From positions 193,210-257,209 of the forward strand of contig BDGG01000018.1 of NCBI GenBank assembly GCA_001949185.1: a DNA stretch of 64,000 nucleotides, given 5' to 3'. How positions within the stretch are numbered: position 1 is the stretch's first letter; every line of letters starts with the position of its first letter. The translations under genes and the position numbers were made by a program. Of the stretch, positions 11,680-22,070 are shown in pieces. The notes under the pieces are model-generated. The model made no database searches, was not told the DNA's origin, and saw nothing but the letters and a program-made list of their open reading frames with translations. The stretch comes from Ramazzottius varieornatus (taxonomy: Eukaryota; Tardigrada; Eutardigrada; Parachela; Ramazzottiidae).

Positions 11680-13717
11680 TCACTTCCTCTTTTTCGACTT
11701 TTTCTTCTTCTTGGCCTTCTTTTTCTTAGTCTTGGACCCTCCCTTCTTCTTCTTATCTTTACTTTTGCCCTTCTTATCCTTGCTTTTGCCACGCTTCTTG
11801 TCCTTTCCGTCCTTCCCTTTTCCTTTTTTATCCTTTTCCCCACCCTTCTTATCGCCTTTCTTCTTACCATCCTTGTCACCCTTCTTATCCTTCTTGCCAC
11901 TACCACCGCCACCGCCACCTCCTCCACCACTCGGTCCGCCGTCCGACACATTCGTATCTCCACCTTGGGTCGTTGTCGTACCACCTTTCGAGGTTGTCGC
12001 ACCTTCGTCGTCGTCTGAGGTCAAGTCCGTAACCAGATTATCCGTTTCATCCTCCTCACCGGTAAACTTTGCCTGCTTCTTCCCAACTGGTCTTCGCGAA
12101 GGAGGTGCTGAGCTTGGAGAAGCCTGGTAGCCCTGCTTGTCGTAGCGATTCATGTTACCGTGGTCACTGGCGTAACCGTTACCATGATGGTATCCGCCGC
12201 TTTGCTCATGACCACCAGCTCGACTGTAACCGTTACCATTACTATAAGGGCTGATGTTACCGGATCGTGCATATTGCTGTGGGTGCTGTTCTCTTTCGGT
12301 GCTAGCTCTTCTTAACAAAGGTACATCAACGGCGTCCTCGTCGTCGGTATCGAGGCCGCCAGGCGGAGGTTGGATCTTGGTTTCTTTACCGTTTGTCCGT
12401 TGCTTCTTGGCGGGTGCTTTAGCGCCGGGCATTGCAACTGGGACGTCCTCGAGAGGCTGGGGAGTTTCCGTGTTGCACATGCCAATGGGGCATTCTTCCA
12501 TCAGCCAGGTCGGTGCTTGGCCTTCCGGGTCGCCCCAAGGGTACGTGTTGGCGATGGCGGTTGCTAGTAACTTGAGGAAGACAAGCGACGAAACCTAGGG
12601 GAAAACGGGCAAGTCAAGTTCTTTCCTATAAGCCTTTTCCACTACTAACCCAAGACGTCACCGCGGCACTTCATCAGCTGTTCGCTTTCTGGGTAAGCTG
12701 GAATTAATTTGACCTGATGACCAACAGCATATTGCTAGAGATCTTTTGGCTTACCATTAAAATGAAGGTGGCCAGAAGGATATAGCCAACGACGCTCAGG
12801 GTTGTCGCTCCGAACTCCGTAGCCAATGCTGCCGCACATCCTATCGAGTTTAGAGTCGAGTCCATTGGCCAGCTGTAATGCGCATGGGCTCCCGTCACAT
12901 TGCGATGGATACAAGGTCGAGTGGCTCTGACACTGCAACAGCTAAAAGGCACATTGGGACCCTTGTAGGCTCCGTCCCTCATGTGTGCCTTGACTTCCGC
13001 TGACTTCAGGTCCAAGTAGGCGTTGTCGATCCATGTGATGTTGAACCAGTCGCCCGCCCCTTTACTGCCACAGCACTGCAGCTCCAGCTGCATCTCATCA
13101 ATGCTTCTCTTCATCTCCAGGCTGCGCACATAACGGTCCATCGCCATTTTTAATCCGCTCTAAAAATGCACTTGGATAACGGACTGGGAAGTCGATGCTT
13201 ACTCTGTGTCCAGAGACAATGTTGTCTTAATTTTAATTTGTACCTGGAAGTACTTTTTCATGGTAAGTTGGTGCGTAAAGACGACGATAACGGCAGAGAA
13301 GGCGATGACAGATATGACCAGGACGATCAGGCCGAAGAGCCTGGTGAGGGATTCCCAGCGGTATCGTGATGCGTGGAAGCCCAGGTCCAGGCAGATCTTG
13401 ACGCCGACGGCGTGAACAAGGGCAATCATGACACCCGTTACCGCCAGGAAGTAGACAAAAGCATCTCCGCTATAATTGTCCAGTAAGTGCAGTTTGGTCT
13501 GGATGCGAGCTCGGATGAAGAGTGACAGCCCGACAATGGTCAGCCCTGTCAAGCGACAAGTCCGCACTATTAGGGTTTCTGCACCCTCGTCGAGATGCGA
13601 CGTCTTGGGAAGTGGCAAGTACTCACCTAGCATTACCAAGACGAGATTAAGGATAGCTGCCACCCGTCCCAGCTTGTTCCTTCCAGACTCCGTGAGGACG
13701 AAGACGCAAAAGGCCAT
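11680..13717 (-). CDS. Peripherin-2/ROM1-like tetraspanin with long Lys-rich cytoplasmic tail
   Basis: Four exons, 13717-13627, 13545-13244, 13159-12755 and 12594-11680, join in frame to 570 residues. Three membrane segments lie near residues 17-40, 57-80 and 100-125. The large extracellular loop carries the tetraspanin CCG motif (LQCCGSKGAGDWF) and the peripherin-type block VPFSCCSVRATRPCIH; a fourth membrane segment spans roughly 250-285. The loop aligns well with peripherin-2, including WIDNAYLDLKSAEVKAHM and the HYSW region. Vertebrate peripherin shapes photoreceptor disc rims; the role in an invertebrate is unknown. The tail of about 285 residues is unusual for tetraspanins: it is rich in Gly, His and Asp, then has a run of nine Gly and a Lys-dominated end (KKKKKSKKRK). 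The start was chosen because MAFCVFVLTESGRNKLG matches the length of the peripherin N-terminus. Confidence 0.85.
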
Positions 13718-14191
13718 AAGACAAGCTGTGTGATGTGGAGACTGGCGAGCAGCAAGGTGAGCCCACGTCGACACATGGTCAAGTGCCGCAACTGAATAGT
13801 AAGTAGCCTGCAGTTTTCAATCTGCCCGGCCTGCGCTACCAGCAGCTCTATTCCCTGCTATAGGCAAAAATCGTCACGTTGCCGTGTGACATTCGTCCTG
13901 TAAGATTACGTGTAAGATGGCCGTCAATAAGGCCATATCCCCAACCAGGTGCACACCACGTCTGTTTGAGACACTGCCAAATTTCCTCCTGAAAGTCCAT
14001 CACTTTGGTAGAGCCCATTGCCAATCGCTCTACCGGTTATTCAAGATCAGCACACTTGATACCCTGGAAAAAACGGACGGCGAAACTACGGATCATCACA
14101 TTTTGCCAGAGCCAGAATGGTACTGCGTACCTCCAAGTCTTATCAAGGAGAAGATGTCCACTCCAGAATGAACTGCTCCATGGCTGGCAAG
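13718..14191. other. Spacer between tetraspanin and BTB genes
   Basis: About 470 bases. It must hold the tetraspanin promoter. I see no convincing exon; a short tail of the BTB gene could lie here if the stop at 14192 is avoided by an unseen splice. Confidence 0.3.
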
Positions 14192-14869
14192 TTAGCAGCA
14201 AGCAAGCAAAGTTCGTAGGCATGCAGTCTTCAAGCCCTGCATTTGGTGCTTGCCAGCTGCCACAAGGACATCACGAACCGCTCCTTGCAGACTCTGCGTG
14301 CTGCACATGTGATCCAGGCGGATGTCCATTGTAGCACTTGAGACGTCCTCCATTTGACAACGTCGACTTTTGGCTTCTACCGTGTCAGACTGTAACATGG
14401 CCTCGAAGACTTCGCAGTTGGCAGCCAAGAAGGCTCGGTGGACGTCTCTTTTCTTGCCCTCGGCAGAGACCAGAACGAAATATTTGCCCATTTCTGAATC
14501 GAGAATTGTCTCTAGTGTAGTTTCTAGTAACGCTAATGGGTCCGCACCGACTTGCTTGGGAGGCCACAATCTGACGCGAACTGGACAACGCAGCGTATCG
14601 CCTTCTAACAACAAAACCAGAGCTGGATTCGGCCCCCAGACTTGCGAAATGCGAATGATGGGACAAGGCATATTCGCGGCAGACACGGTTCGTTCTATCA
14701 AACCTATCAAAGGGAGCGGGGTCGGCGGTACTTTTGGGCTTTGGCACTTCCCAACATGCTTTGCACCTCGTTCTTTGCATTCAGCATACTGAAACAAGAA
14801 GTGTGTTGAGCTCTGCTCGCATCTCGTGCGCATATTTAAAACTATTCAAGACAAAAGGTCGCGCTCACC
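14192..14869 (-). CDS. BTB/POZ domain protein (partial model)
   Basis: The supported exon runs from an acceptor at 14788 (CTTGTTTCAG before it) to a stop at 14192 and encodes 198 residues. The C-terminal half resembles a SPOP-type BTB domain: KYFVLVSAEGKKRDVHRAFL, then FEAMLQSDTVEAKSRR, MEDVSS and DVLVAAGKHQMQGLK. BTB proteins of this type dimerise and bind Cullin-3 as substrate adaptors. The usual F-I-Y-T-G strand between EDV and the DVLVAA helix is not recognisable, so the fold may be altered. An upstream exon ending at 14869 (QRHPSTIRNL, phase 0) probably joins; its start lies close to a MITE and is unclear. No MATH domain was seen. Confidence 0.6.
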
Positions 14870-14995
14870 AGATTTCGAATCGTGCTTGGATGTCGCTGTA
14901 ACGACTGTCGACAAAGTTGTCTATCAGAAATAGTCGGAGTAGCGTCTTTCTGTTGTATGGATACAGTGGATACACCCTAATTATTGAGAATTTAA

Positions 14996-15085
14996 TCGTA
15001 GAAAATTGTCGAAAAGTGTATTGGTGTGAATTGCACACGTACGTACGAACTTCCGTTCCGCTGTTTTGGAATCGCCTGTTCAAAA
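14996..15085. repeat. Degenerate copy of family A MITE interior
   Basis: This stretch (GTAGAAAATTGTCGAAAAG, then GTGTGAATTGCACACGTACG and CGAACTTCCGTTCCGCTG) resembles the interior of the family A element at 17524-17708, in the same order. Its ends are too diverged to define. Confidence 0.45.
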
Positions 15086-15150
15086 GTCGAAATTTTCCCT
15101 TCGAGTCGAGCGTGTACGAGTACAGTAAGAACAGCATGTCAATGTAGGTA

Positions 15151-15353
15151 CAGTGAAGGCAAATAAGGTACTCTATAAGGGGGAGGGCCAAAATCGAGTT
15201 TTCGACAAGTGACGTAGAAACTCAGGCTCGAAGTAATCAGCAGATCAAGCGGCAGTTCACGTCTCTGGATTGCAGCTTGATCAGCTGTTTGTTTTTTGCG
15301 TCACGTCGATTTTGGCCTTGCCCCCTTTTAGAGTACCCTATTTGCCTACACTG
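15151..15353. mobile_element. MITE with TA flanks, family C
   Basis: A 203-base element begins CAGTGAAGGCAAATAAGG and ends with the near-complement CCTATTTGCCTACACTG, with TA on each side. The inverted arms run about 50 bases (AGGGCCAAAATCGA / CGATTTTGGCCTTG). It lies about 250 bases upstream of the PABPN1 start, so it could overlap the promoter. Confidence 0.8.
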
Positions 15354-15601
15354 TAACAGCGCAATCAAAGCGTCGGGGCAAATTTAACGGGACGGATCGT
15401 TCGAACCGTTCGCACCGCTCCTTTGGGAAACCCGAAATAAATTTAATTTTCATTCAGCGAAAAAATAATATCCAAGGAAATTCTCGAGCTCGAATGATAC
15501 TCGTTGTTTTTGTTGTTTTCGTTGGAAAAATCTATCTGTTGTTTCCGTTCGTGCTCAGGACGAGATTTTCATTGTAAGGTTCGTTTATCACCTGCAACAA
15601 G

Positions 15602-16985
15602 ATGGAAAAGAACGGAGCCAGTATGAAGATGGAAGATGACGAGTCCGCGAACGCCGCCGTGGACCGCACCGACGCCACCAACGGAGCTCTATCAGGCGGC
15701 ATAAAAGACGAACCAGAATTCCCTGAAGATGACTTTGGTGAAGGAGAGGAGTACGAGGAAGAAGGTGACTACGGCGAAGAAGAAACGTACGAAGGCGAGG
15801 AGGAGGGAGGTGAGTACGGCGCTAACGAGCACGGAGGCGAATTTGAGATATCGGCCGAAAATGGCGACTTTGGTGAGAATATCGAAGATCAGGGAGAAGA
15901 CATGTTGGAAGACGTCAAGCTTAAGATCCGTGAGATGGAAGAGGAGGCCGAAAAGCTCCGTCAGCTCCAGTCGGAAAGCGACAAGCCCAACTCTCGAGCC
16001 AGCGTCGGATCCACAACAGGACTTCGTACGTCAATCGCTTAGTTTACCCTGGCGAGTCGCGCACTGACGTCATTCCTCGTGGTGGATCTGCCATTTGCGT
16101 TCGGATACTAGCCACGTGGCGGTGGCGTCACGGCGCGACTCAAATCTCACTTTGCCATTTCTCCAGTGTGCCGTATTCGTTTGATTCTTGATTTACTTTC
16201 CCTCACCGTGCATTGGTCGCTTGATTCTTGATTCACCTTCTTTCGGAATATTCTGTTCTCGCCCGATTAACTCTGTGTTTTGTTTCACAGCTTCCAGTAC
16301 TGCTCCCAGCGAGTCGGAGAAGGCCGAGGTGGATGCTCGATCAGTCTACGTTGGACAAGTGGACTACAACTGTACGATCGAGGAGTTGGACGCACATTTC
16401 CGACCCTGTGGACCAATAAACCGCGTTACGATTATGTGCCATCGTCACAACGGCGCTCCGAAAGGGTAATTCTACTCTCCCGTTGGTACCTACGCCCTCT
16501 AACCGAGTTTCCCTACCCTTTTATAGGTTCGCATATATTGAGTTTACGAATAAAGAATCCGTGGAGGCTGCTGTGGCCATGAACGATTCGATCCTGAGAG
16601 ATCGGCAGTTGAAGGTGAGAATTCAAATTCTGAATTTATGTATGTAGGTTGGTGCCATTCCGGTGCACCAGGGCGGAACTGTCTGTGCGCGTGTGGATTG
16701 GCAAGCACCGCACTAACTCACGATTGCGCATTGAACGATCAGAGTTTCTATTTTGATTTTTCTCCATTGCAGGTTGTGGCAAAACGGACAAATATTCCAG
16801 GAATGGGCTCGGTTACTCGTCGACCCGCGCGATTTTACCGCGGGGCTGGCTTCCAGCGTGGACGCAGACCTTACTATCGTCCCTACAACCCAGCTTACCG
16901 CGGAAGAAGCTCGTATCGAGGAGGATACCGTGGAGGCGGTGGTTACCGTCGTCCACGCGCTTCACGTGGATATCCTGTTTACTAG
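15602..16985 (+). CDS. PABPN1: Nuclear poly(A)-binding protein PABPN1 (Pabp2)
   Basis: PABPN1 coats the growing poly(A) tail in the nucleus, stimulates poly(A) polymerase and sets tail length. Four exons, 15602-16025, 16291-16465, 16527-16614 and 16773-16985, give 299 residues. The N-terminus is acidic (Glu/Gly/Tyr rich, residues about 35-105) instead of alanine-rich, followed by a helix [18 protein letters not shown], which in the family activates poly(A) polymerase. The RRM (about residues 155-230) has [16 protein letters not shown] as RNP2 and KGFAYIEF as RNP1. The C-terminus is the Arg/Tyr/Gly-rich tail ([18 protein letters not shown]) that is asymmetrically dimethylated in homologues and binds transportin. 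All introns are GT-AG and lie at phases 1, 2 and 0. Confidence 0.95.
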
Positions 16986-17523
16986 CCGCATCTTCTTTTT
17001 TATTTGTTACACCAAAATGTCGTGAGTTTTCTTTGATATTCGCAGCAGCATATTCTCGTGTAGCGACAGTGCACTGACTAAAAATTTGCGCTGAATTTTC
17101 CAACCCTAACTTTTCAGTCCGTTTCGTTTTTCCCATCCGTTAATCATTTCCGTGATACTACTGCAAAAAATGAGTCTAAATTGACTCGGCATCGCGAAAG
17201 AATATTTCGCCACAAAAAATCGAGCCAGAGAATTCGAATAGAATGAAACGCGAATGAAAGTCAAAAGAAAACATCAACTTTGTTTAGTGAGATATTCGAA
17301 AAAGGATGGCAAAAAACTAAAAAAGCAGATTTTCTGGCTGTGGCGAAATGATGCGTTTCTAAATGAAATAAAATATCCTCTCATTACCCTGTGTTGTTGC
17401 GGTCGTAAATATTGGAATGTGAAGGAGAACGCATGCTAATCTCAGAGCCTCGGTTTTGGATGGAGAAGTGAAGCGGTCGATCGGATCAAAACAAAATAGA
17501 CCATCAACCTACCGTACGGCGTA
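16986..17523. other. PABPN1 3' flank
   Basis: AT-rich 3' UTR and spacer. Possible AATAAA-type signals occur near 17367. No further coding frame is supported. Confidence 0.4.
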
Positions 17524-17708
17524 CACGCACGACGGGAAATTATGGGACCAGGCGCGGAAAAGACGGCAAAACTGAAATTCAAACGTAGAAAAGTGTCCAA
17601 AAGTGCATCGCTGTGAATGAGTCCCGTACATACGAGCTTCCGTAGCGCCGTAGCGAAACGGCCTGGTCCCATAATTTTTACTGGCCCCATAATTTCCCGT
17701 CGTGCGTG
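17524..17708. mobile_element. MITE with TA flanks, family A (short copy)
   Basis: This 185-base element starts CACGCACGACGGGAAATTAT and ends with the complement (ATAATTTCCCGTCGTGCGTG), flanked by TA. Internal GGCCTGGTCCCATAATTTT matches the copy at 5099-5511. It lies between PABPN1 and RpS28. Confidence 0.85.
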
Positions 17709-18056
17709 TACTGTTATATACGGATCAGCCATCTCACTGTCCATTTATGTTCCGAATCTTCGATGATATTTTCAATTCATCTTGGAACAATTTGTAACCC
17801 GTAAACAAAACATGATTACTGGATAGAACATAATATGTGGGTAAAAAGAGCCGACTCGAATAAAACTCTGAAACATTGTTTCGGGCTTTTTCTCACTGCC
17901 AGATGGAAGTGGCGAGCTTGCCTTGATTCTTGATTGTTGACATCTGCAACAAACACAAACTGAGTCATTCAGAGTTTTACAAACGAGCCCCTTTCTACTC
18001 CTTTCTACCCATTTCGTGCAACCGGGATAGGAGGAAAGAGAATTACCTTTAGGCTT

Positions 18057-18367
18057 TCATCTGAGCCTCCTAGCTTCGCGTTCGGATTCCATCAGAGTAA
18101 GGATATCGCCTTCTCGGACGGGGCCTTTCACGTTGCGGATGATGGATCGCTTGCTGTCGTCCAAGAATTCCACTCTGACCTGTGTAGCTTGTCCTTGGGA
18201 TCCAGTACGTCCCAGTACCTTCGACACCTGGAAATCACAAGAACGATACGTCGCTCGTGATCTTTCCAATGTAATGCAGCCCGAACTAGTCGATCGGTCC
18301 ATTCAACAGAACATCGGCACTCTGTTCAAGCAAACCTTACCTTGGCTTGGATGGGCTTGGAATCCAT
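18057..18367 (-). CDS. RpS28: Ribosomal protein eS28 (RpS28)
   Basis: A small 40S subunit protein that sits near the mRNA exit channel. Exon 1 (18367-18341) encodes nine residues, MDSKPIQAK, and exon 2 (18227-18057) encodes the rest, 65 residues in all against 69 in human. The body, [20 protein letters not shown] then [16 protein letters not shown] and [10 protein letters not shown] at the end, is nearly invariant in eukaryotes. The intron is 113 bases and phase 0. A pyrimidine-rich stretch upstream of the start could be part of a TOP-type 5' UTR, but the transcription start cannot be placed. Confidence 0.97.
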
Positions 18368-19449
18368 GTTGAAGCTTACACCTCGATAATGCTGTAGTTT
18401 CTTTCGACGCTGTAAGCTGATGCAAATAGACGATCCGTGCGGGATACGGACGAGCGGGGAAGCCGGACGATCGTGGCAGAAGAAGACTTATGTGGTTCCT
18501 GCGAAAACTGAAAGCAGACGCTCAATGGGGAAGAGCCCCATATAGCTTGCTTTCGGTCACATTGCGTCATCGCTCGAGAAATTGTAGGTAGCGCCTTGGA
18601 GCAGCTCATCGTAACAGCACCAGGGTGGGGACACTGACAACACCCTTGATTTCGGACGCTAGAAGACCGCTGCGCCATCTTCAAGCCTTGTGGCCGCACA
18701 CCATTGCGCATGGTGAGCTGTATGGCCTTCAGCCTGGTGAAATTCCTACCCCGAGATGGCGCTACTGTGCCGAAAGGGAAGGATGTAGTTCGCACTTTGT
18801 TCTCTGAGTGCGGAACCCGATACCTACATGACTTCCTGAACTAAAAGTGACATGGAAACCACGAAACTAGAAGGACCCAAAGCTGAAAGGCATGGTATGT
18901 CTTACAGATTTTGCATTGGCAGATGGCAGTGGCAGAGACAGCCTGGTCACTTCCTGCTGGGCCGTTTCGGCTCTCAGTCTGTCACCGGTCTGCTCAAGAT
19001 CTGAGAAACGTGCGGCGATGGACGAGACCAGTTATAAATAGGTACACTCGAGCCTGACATTCTTTGACAAATAAAGATTGAGAAAACGGCAGCTGCGAAA
19101 TGTATGCATAATGCCGTGGCACACTTTGCTCTACATCAAGCGCCTATGAAATGTCAGTTTTCCATCGCAGCTGTAGAGGCAAGTCTGCGTCATGGGTATA
19201 TTAAATCGTGCGGAAACAGTGCGCACTTCATGTTGTTAGCAAACACTCACCGCGAAAGATCATCGGATTCTGTCGACTGTCGCTCGACGTCCTAATGTCT
19301 CATAAAATTAGACCGGTTAGTTCGTTATCAGCCTGCCGCTATTCTAACATTCAAGCATCTCTTGTTGATATTGGAGCTTGTAGTCGCTGGTACTGCGCTT
19401 CCCCATCCGTGTTTATTTCATCGGTAGTTTTGCCGATCTGGTTGGGACG
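18368..19449. other. Divergent promoter region between RpS28 and CLIC
   Basis: About 1.08 kb between two genes pointing away from each other. A long open frame on the minus strand (18376-18795) has no protein-like motif and directly abuts the RpS28 start, so I take it as 5' flank. No repeat family seen elsewhere in the window occurs here. Confidence 0.35.
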
Positions 19450-20340
19450 ATGGATGAGCGGCCGGAAGTGCAGCCGAAGCCTGCTGTGAAACTGTTCGTG
19501 AAAGCTGGTGCCGATGGGATGTCGTACGGTGCCTGCCTCAACAGCCAGCGTCTCTTCATGGTCCTGACTTTGAAAGCCCAAGGCGGCGCTTTGAACTACT
19601 CTGTCCACGCCGTCAATCTATCAAAGCCTACTGAAGAATTCACCACACTCGGTCTCCACAACCTGCCAGCCATCAGCTACCTCTACGACCATCTGGACAA
19701 AGTGGAGGACATTGTTGAGTACCTGGACTGTCATTTCTACAAGGTAGATCTATCCTACGATAACATCATCGCCGCAAAGGCCTGCAAAGACTTCTTCCCC
19801 AAATTCTGCTTTTATATCAAATCGATATCAAAGGATGCATATGGCCTGACCTTGGAACTGGATCGTCTTGACAAGTACCTGAGCGGAAGAGCGGTGTCGA
19901 AAGGGCCCTTTCTATGCGGAGGGCGTATGACGCACCTGGACTGTGAGGTTCTTCCCAAGCTACAGCAAATTCGAGTGGCCGGCAAAGCGCTGAAAGGCTT
20001 TGATATCCCGGAAACCATGCTTGGTTTGTGGTCGTATCTGAAAGCCGCCTATGCCACAGAAGCCTTCCGCGATGCTTGTCCCAGTGATGAAGAAATCCTA
20101 CTGCACTGGATGGACCGGACGGAAATGACGGCAACGGTCTCAACGCCGAAACGAGAGCGGAGTACCCTGATGGATCCTCCTCAACAAACTCATTCTTTCC
20201 ATACCCCACTTGATTCCTCGCCAACAGAAATCTCCAAGAGCGATACGCCTAAAGCTGCAACCAGCACTACCAGTTCTGGGCCGCTGCCACTTTCGGAAGA
20301 AAAAGAACGATATGAGCTGAAGCAAGTCGTACTGGCCTAG
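19450..20340 (+). CDS. Chloride intracellular channel (CLIC/EXC-4 family) protein
   Basis: CLICs are GST-fold proteins that act as glutathione-dependent oxidoreductases in soluble form and insert into membranes; in nematodes EXC-4 maintains the excretory tubule. A single exon encodes 296 residues. The thioredoxin-like N-domain has FVKAGADGMSYGACLNSQR, with the family cysteine at residue 29, but the usual CPFS is CLNS. The all-helical C-domain carries GGRMTHLDCEVLPKLQQIRV (family form: MTLADCNLLPKLH..), KGFDIPETMLGLWSYLKAAY and CPSDEEI. About 55 extra residues rich in Ser, Thr and Pro follow the domain and are probably disordered. An AATAAA signal lies about 80 bases after the stop, near 20420. 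The lack of introns is notable next to intron-rich neighbours. Confidence 0.9.
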   Translation: MDERPEVQPKPAVKLFVKAGADGMSYGACLNSQRLFMVLTLKAQGGALNYSVHAVNLSKPTEEFTTLGLHNLPAISYLYDHLDKVEDIVEYLDCHFYKVDLSYDNIIAAKACKDFFPKFCFYIKSISKDAYGLTLELDRLDKYLSGRAVSKGPFLCGGRMTHLDCEVLPKLQQIRVAGKALKGFDIPETMLGLWSYLKAAYATEAFRDACPSDEEILLHWMDRTEMTATVSTPKRERSTLMDPPQQTHSFHTPLDSSPTEISKSDTPKAATSTTSSGPLPLSEEKERYELKQVVLA

Positions 20341-20945
20341 GTACGCCGCAGCAGTTTCGCAGAACTATTTCCTTCACCTTATTTATTTGCTCAGAGGAGC
20401 ATATGTAAACTGTTTTGCAATAAACATATTTACTGCGTAATTTTGTAATATAAGCGAAAGACAATAATATATGTTTTTTCAGGATCTTCAAAGGGCGATT
20501 ATGCAGGTCGTAATCATCATAGTGCAGTACAGAGCGTATAACAAAAGTGAGCTCTGTTGTTCCTGTCACTTTCCCACTTTCATAATCAAAAAGAGGCTCA
20601 GAAACTACGGGAGGAACAAGTATTTAGAGGCAAAATGCAGAGCCGTGAAGGACGCGGGAGAAGTTTAGCTTTTTCAGGGGTCGTCAGAAAAGGGAAACGG
20701 AGGAGCTGAGACACCTGTGAAGTTAATGTAGTACATAAGTTCGATATCGCGAGCCCATTTGCACATTGACTTGAAGGGAGCGATGTATTGCAGCAAACGG
20801 CAGACGAATTGTCCTTTTCAGACGAACAACCTTCCCTTCCGGCACCATGGCACGCTCTTTTGCAGTCAACTTGTTTGCGAGGTCCAAGCAAAACAAACCG
20901 ATGCATTAAGCACCAGCCAACTGCCACAACGATGCATAAAATACC

Positions 20946-21838
20946 TCACCTATCCAGACGAAATTCGTCCAGGGACGGACTGCAATAGCCAGCGGTCAGG
21001 AACTTTTCCTTCTCTTGTCTGTAGTAATCCTCCAGCCACTTCAACTGCTGCGGTGGAAAAGGCCACAGTACATTGGCCATGCTTTCATGCAGAGGAGGGA
21101 GGAATTGCCCGTCAGCTATTCCGCTCTGGCACTTGATCGTGGTCGTCGGCATCATGCCGGGGAACATGGCGTCTTCCTGCGCCGCTTTCAGGCAAAAAGC
21201 CGTGGAACGTCATGGAACGTCCTGGGCCAATGTCGGCGTCGCAGTGCAGACGTTTGAGGAAATTGGGCCTCTGACGTTTGTTCACCAGCTCTTTCATTGT
21301 GTAGGTTCAGTCGACTTAGCATCAGATGCGGCGATTGTCGACGAGCCTTCCATAACTTTGCAGCCGCTTCCAGCTTGGGGTGCAGACAGTCGATATCGTA
21401 AGTCGGGATAGTTTTATCGTAAGGGCAGACCTCTTTCTTGGCGCTGGCTTTTCCATACAGGGCGATATAGAAGACGTTGGTGGAGGGAGTGATGAGGCGC
21501 GAGAGAAAGCTGGCTCGCTGTATTGGTCTTGAATTACGCTTGGAGGCTCCTTTTCCGAAAATTGCACAATGACCCAGATCTTCCAGGCCGAATATTAGAG
21601 CCAATGTCAAGTCTGGTCCGCCATCTGTAATGATCCTATCCCACTGTAGTGAAACCCTGCAAGAGCGAAACCAAAGTTGTGATCATGGCATACGACGAAA
21701 TGGCGCAGTGGCGTAGCGTTGCGCAGCACAAGGCTGAAGGAAAAGGGAACGATGGTCGTACCTTCGATACAGGACTCGCTGCAGTGTGGAGAGATAGCGG
21801 AAGTTCGCTTGGATGAGGGTGCCATTGCGTACTCGAGC
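20946..21838 (-). CDS. Unrecognised multi-exon gene (ends uncertain)
   Basis: Several exons read as convincing protein with good splice sites: 21838-21762 (RNGTLIQANFRYLSTLQRVL), 21733-21694 (LVLRNATPLRHF), then from 21643 (WDRIITDGGPDLTLALIFGL, then CAIFGKGASKRNSRPIQRAS and FYIALYGKASAKKEVCPYD), and from about 21184 to a stop at 20946 (QEDAMFPGMMPTTTIKC, then PPQQLKWLEDYYRQEKEKFL). The intron between about 21300 and 21185 is my weakest join. I do not recognise the family. The 5' end is unclear: upstream frames run into a 737-base inverted-repeat element at 22071-22807, whose left arm contains an in-frame ATG. A further open stretch at 20723-20880 (TAKERAMVPEGKVVRLKR) could be a last exon if the stop at 20946 is spliced out. 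Confidence 0.5.
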
Positions 21839-22070
21839 CTAAATGCTCTAGTATAAGCTGTACAGCTTCCTCATCCACCACCTGTACAGCTGTTGCCTTC
21901 GCCTTCTGCCGTTTCAGCCCAGGCTTTCCACAAACCCCTCTCGCTCTACGCTATCCGGCAGCCATCGCTGGAAGCTGTCAACAATTTTGAACTTAGTCGG
22001 ACCTCCAAAGAGTGGACAGGGTCGCCTGCACGTGAGTTCATCGGAAAGAGCAAGTCGGCATAGGACTATA

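Noticed and set aside
11634-12130. Long Lys/Arg-rich and Leu/Phe-rich frames overlapping the tetraspanin tail on both strands
   Set aside because: They are shadow frames of the low-complexity AAG-rich tail.
18376-18795. 139-codon minus-strand frame beside RpS28
   Set aside because: No protein-like motif; lies in the RpS28 5' flank with no splice logic.
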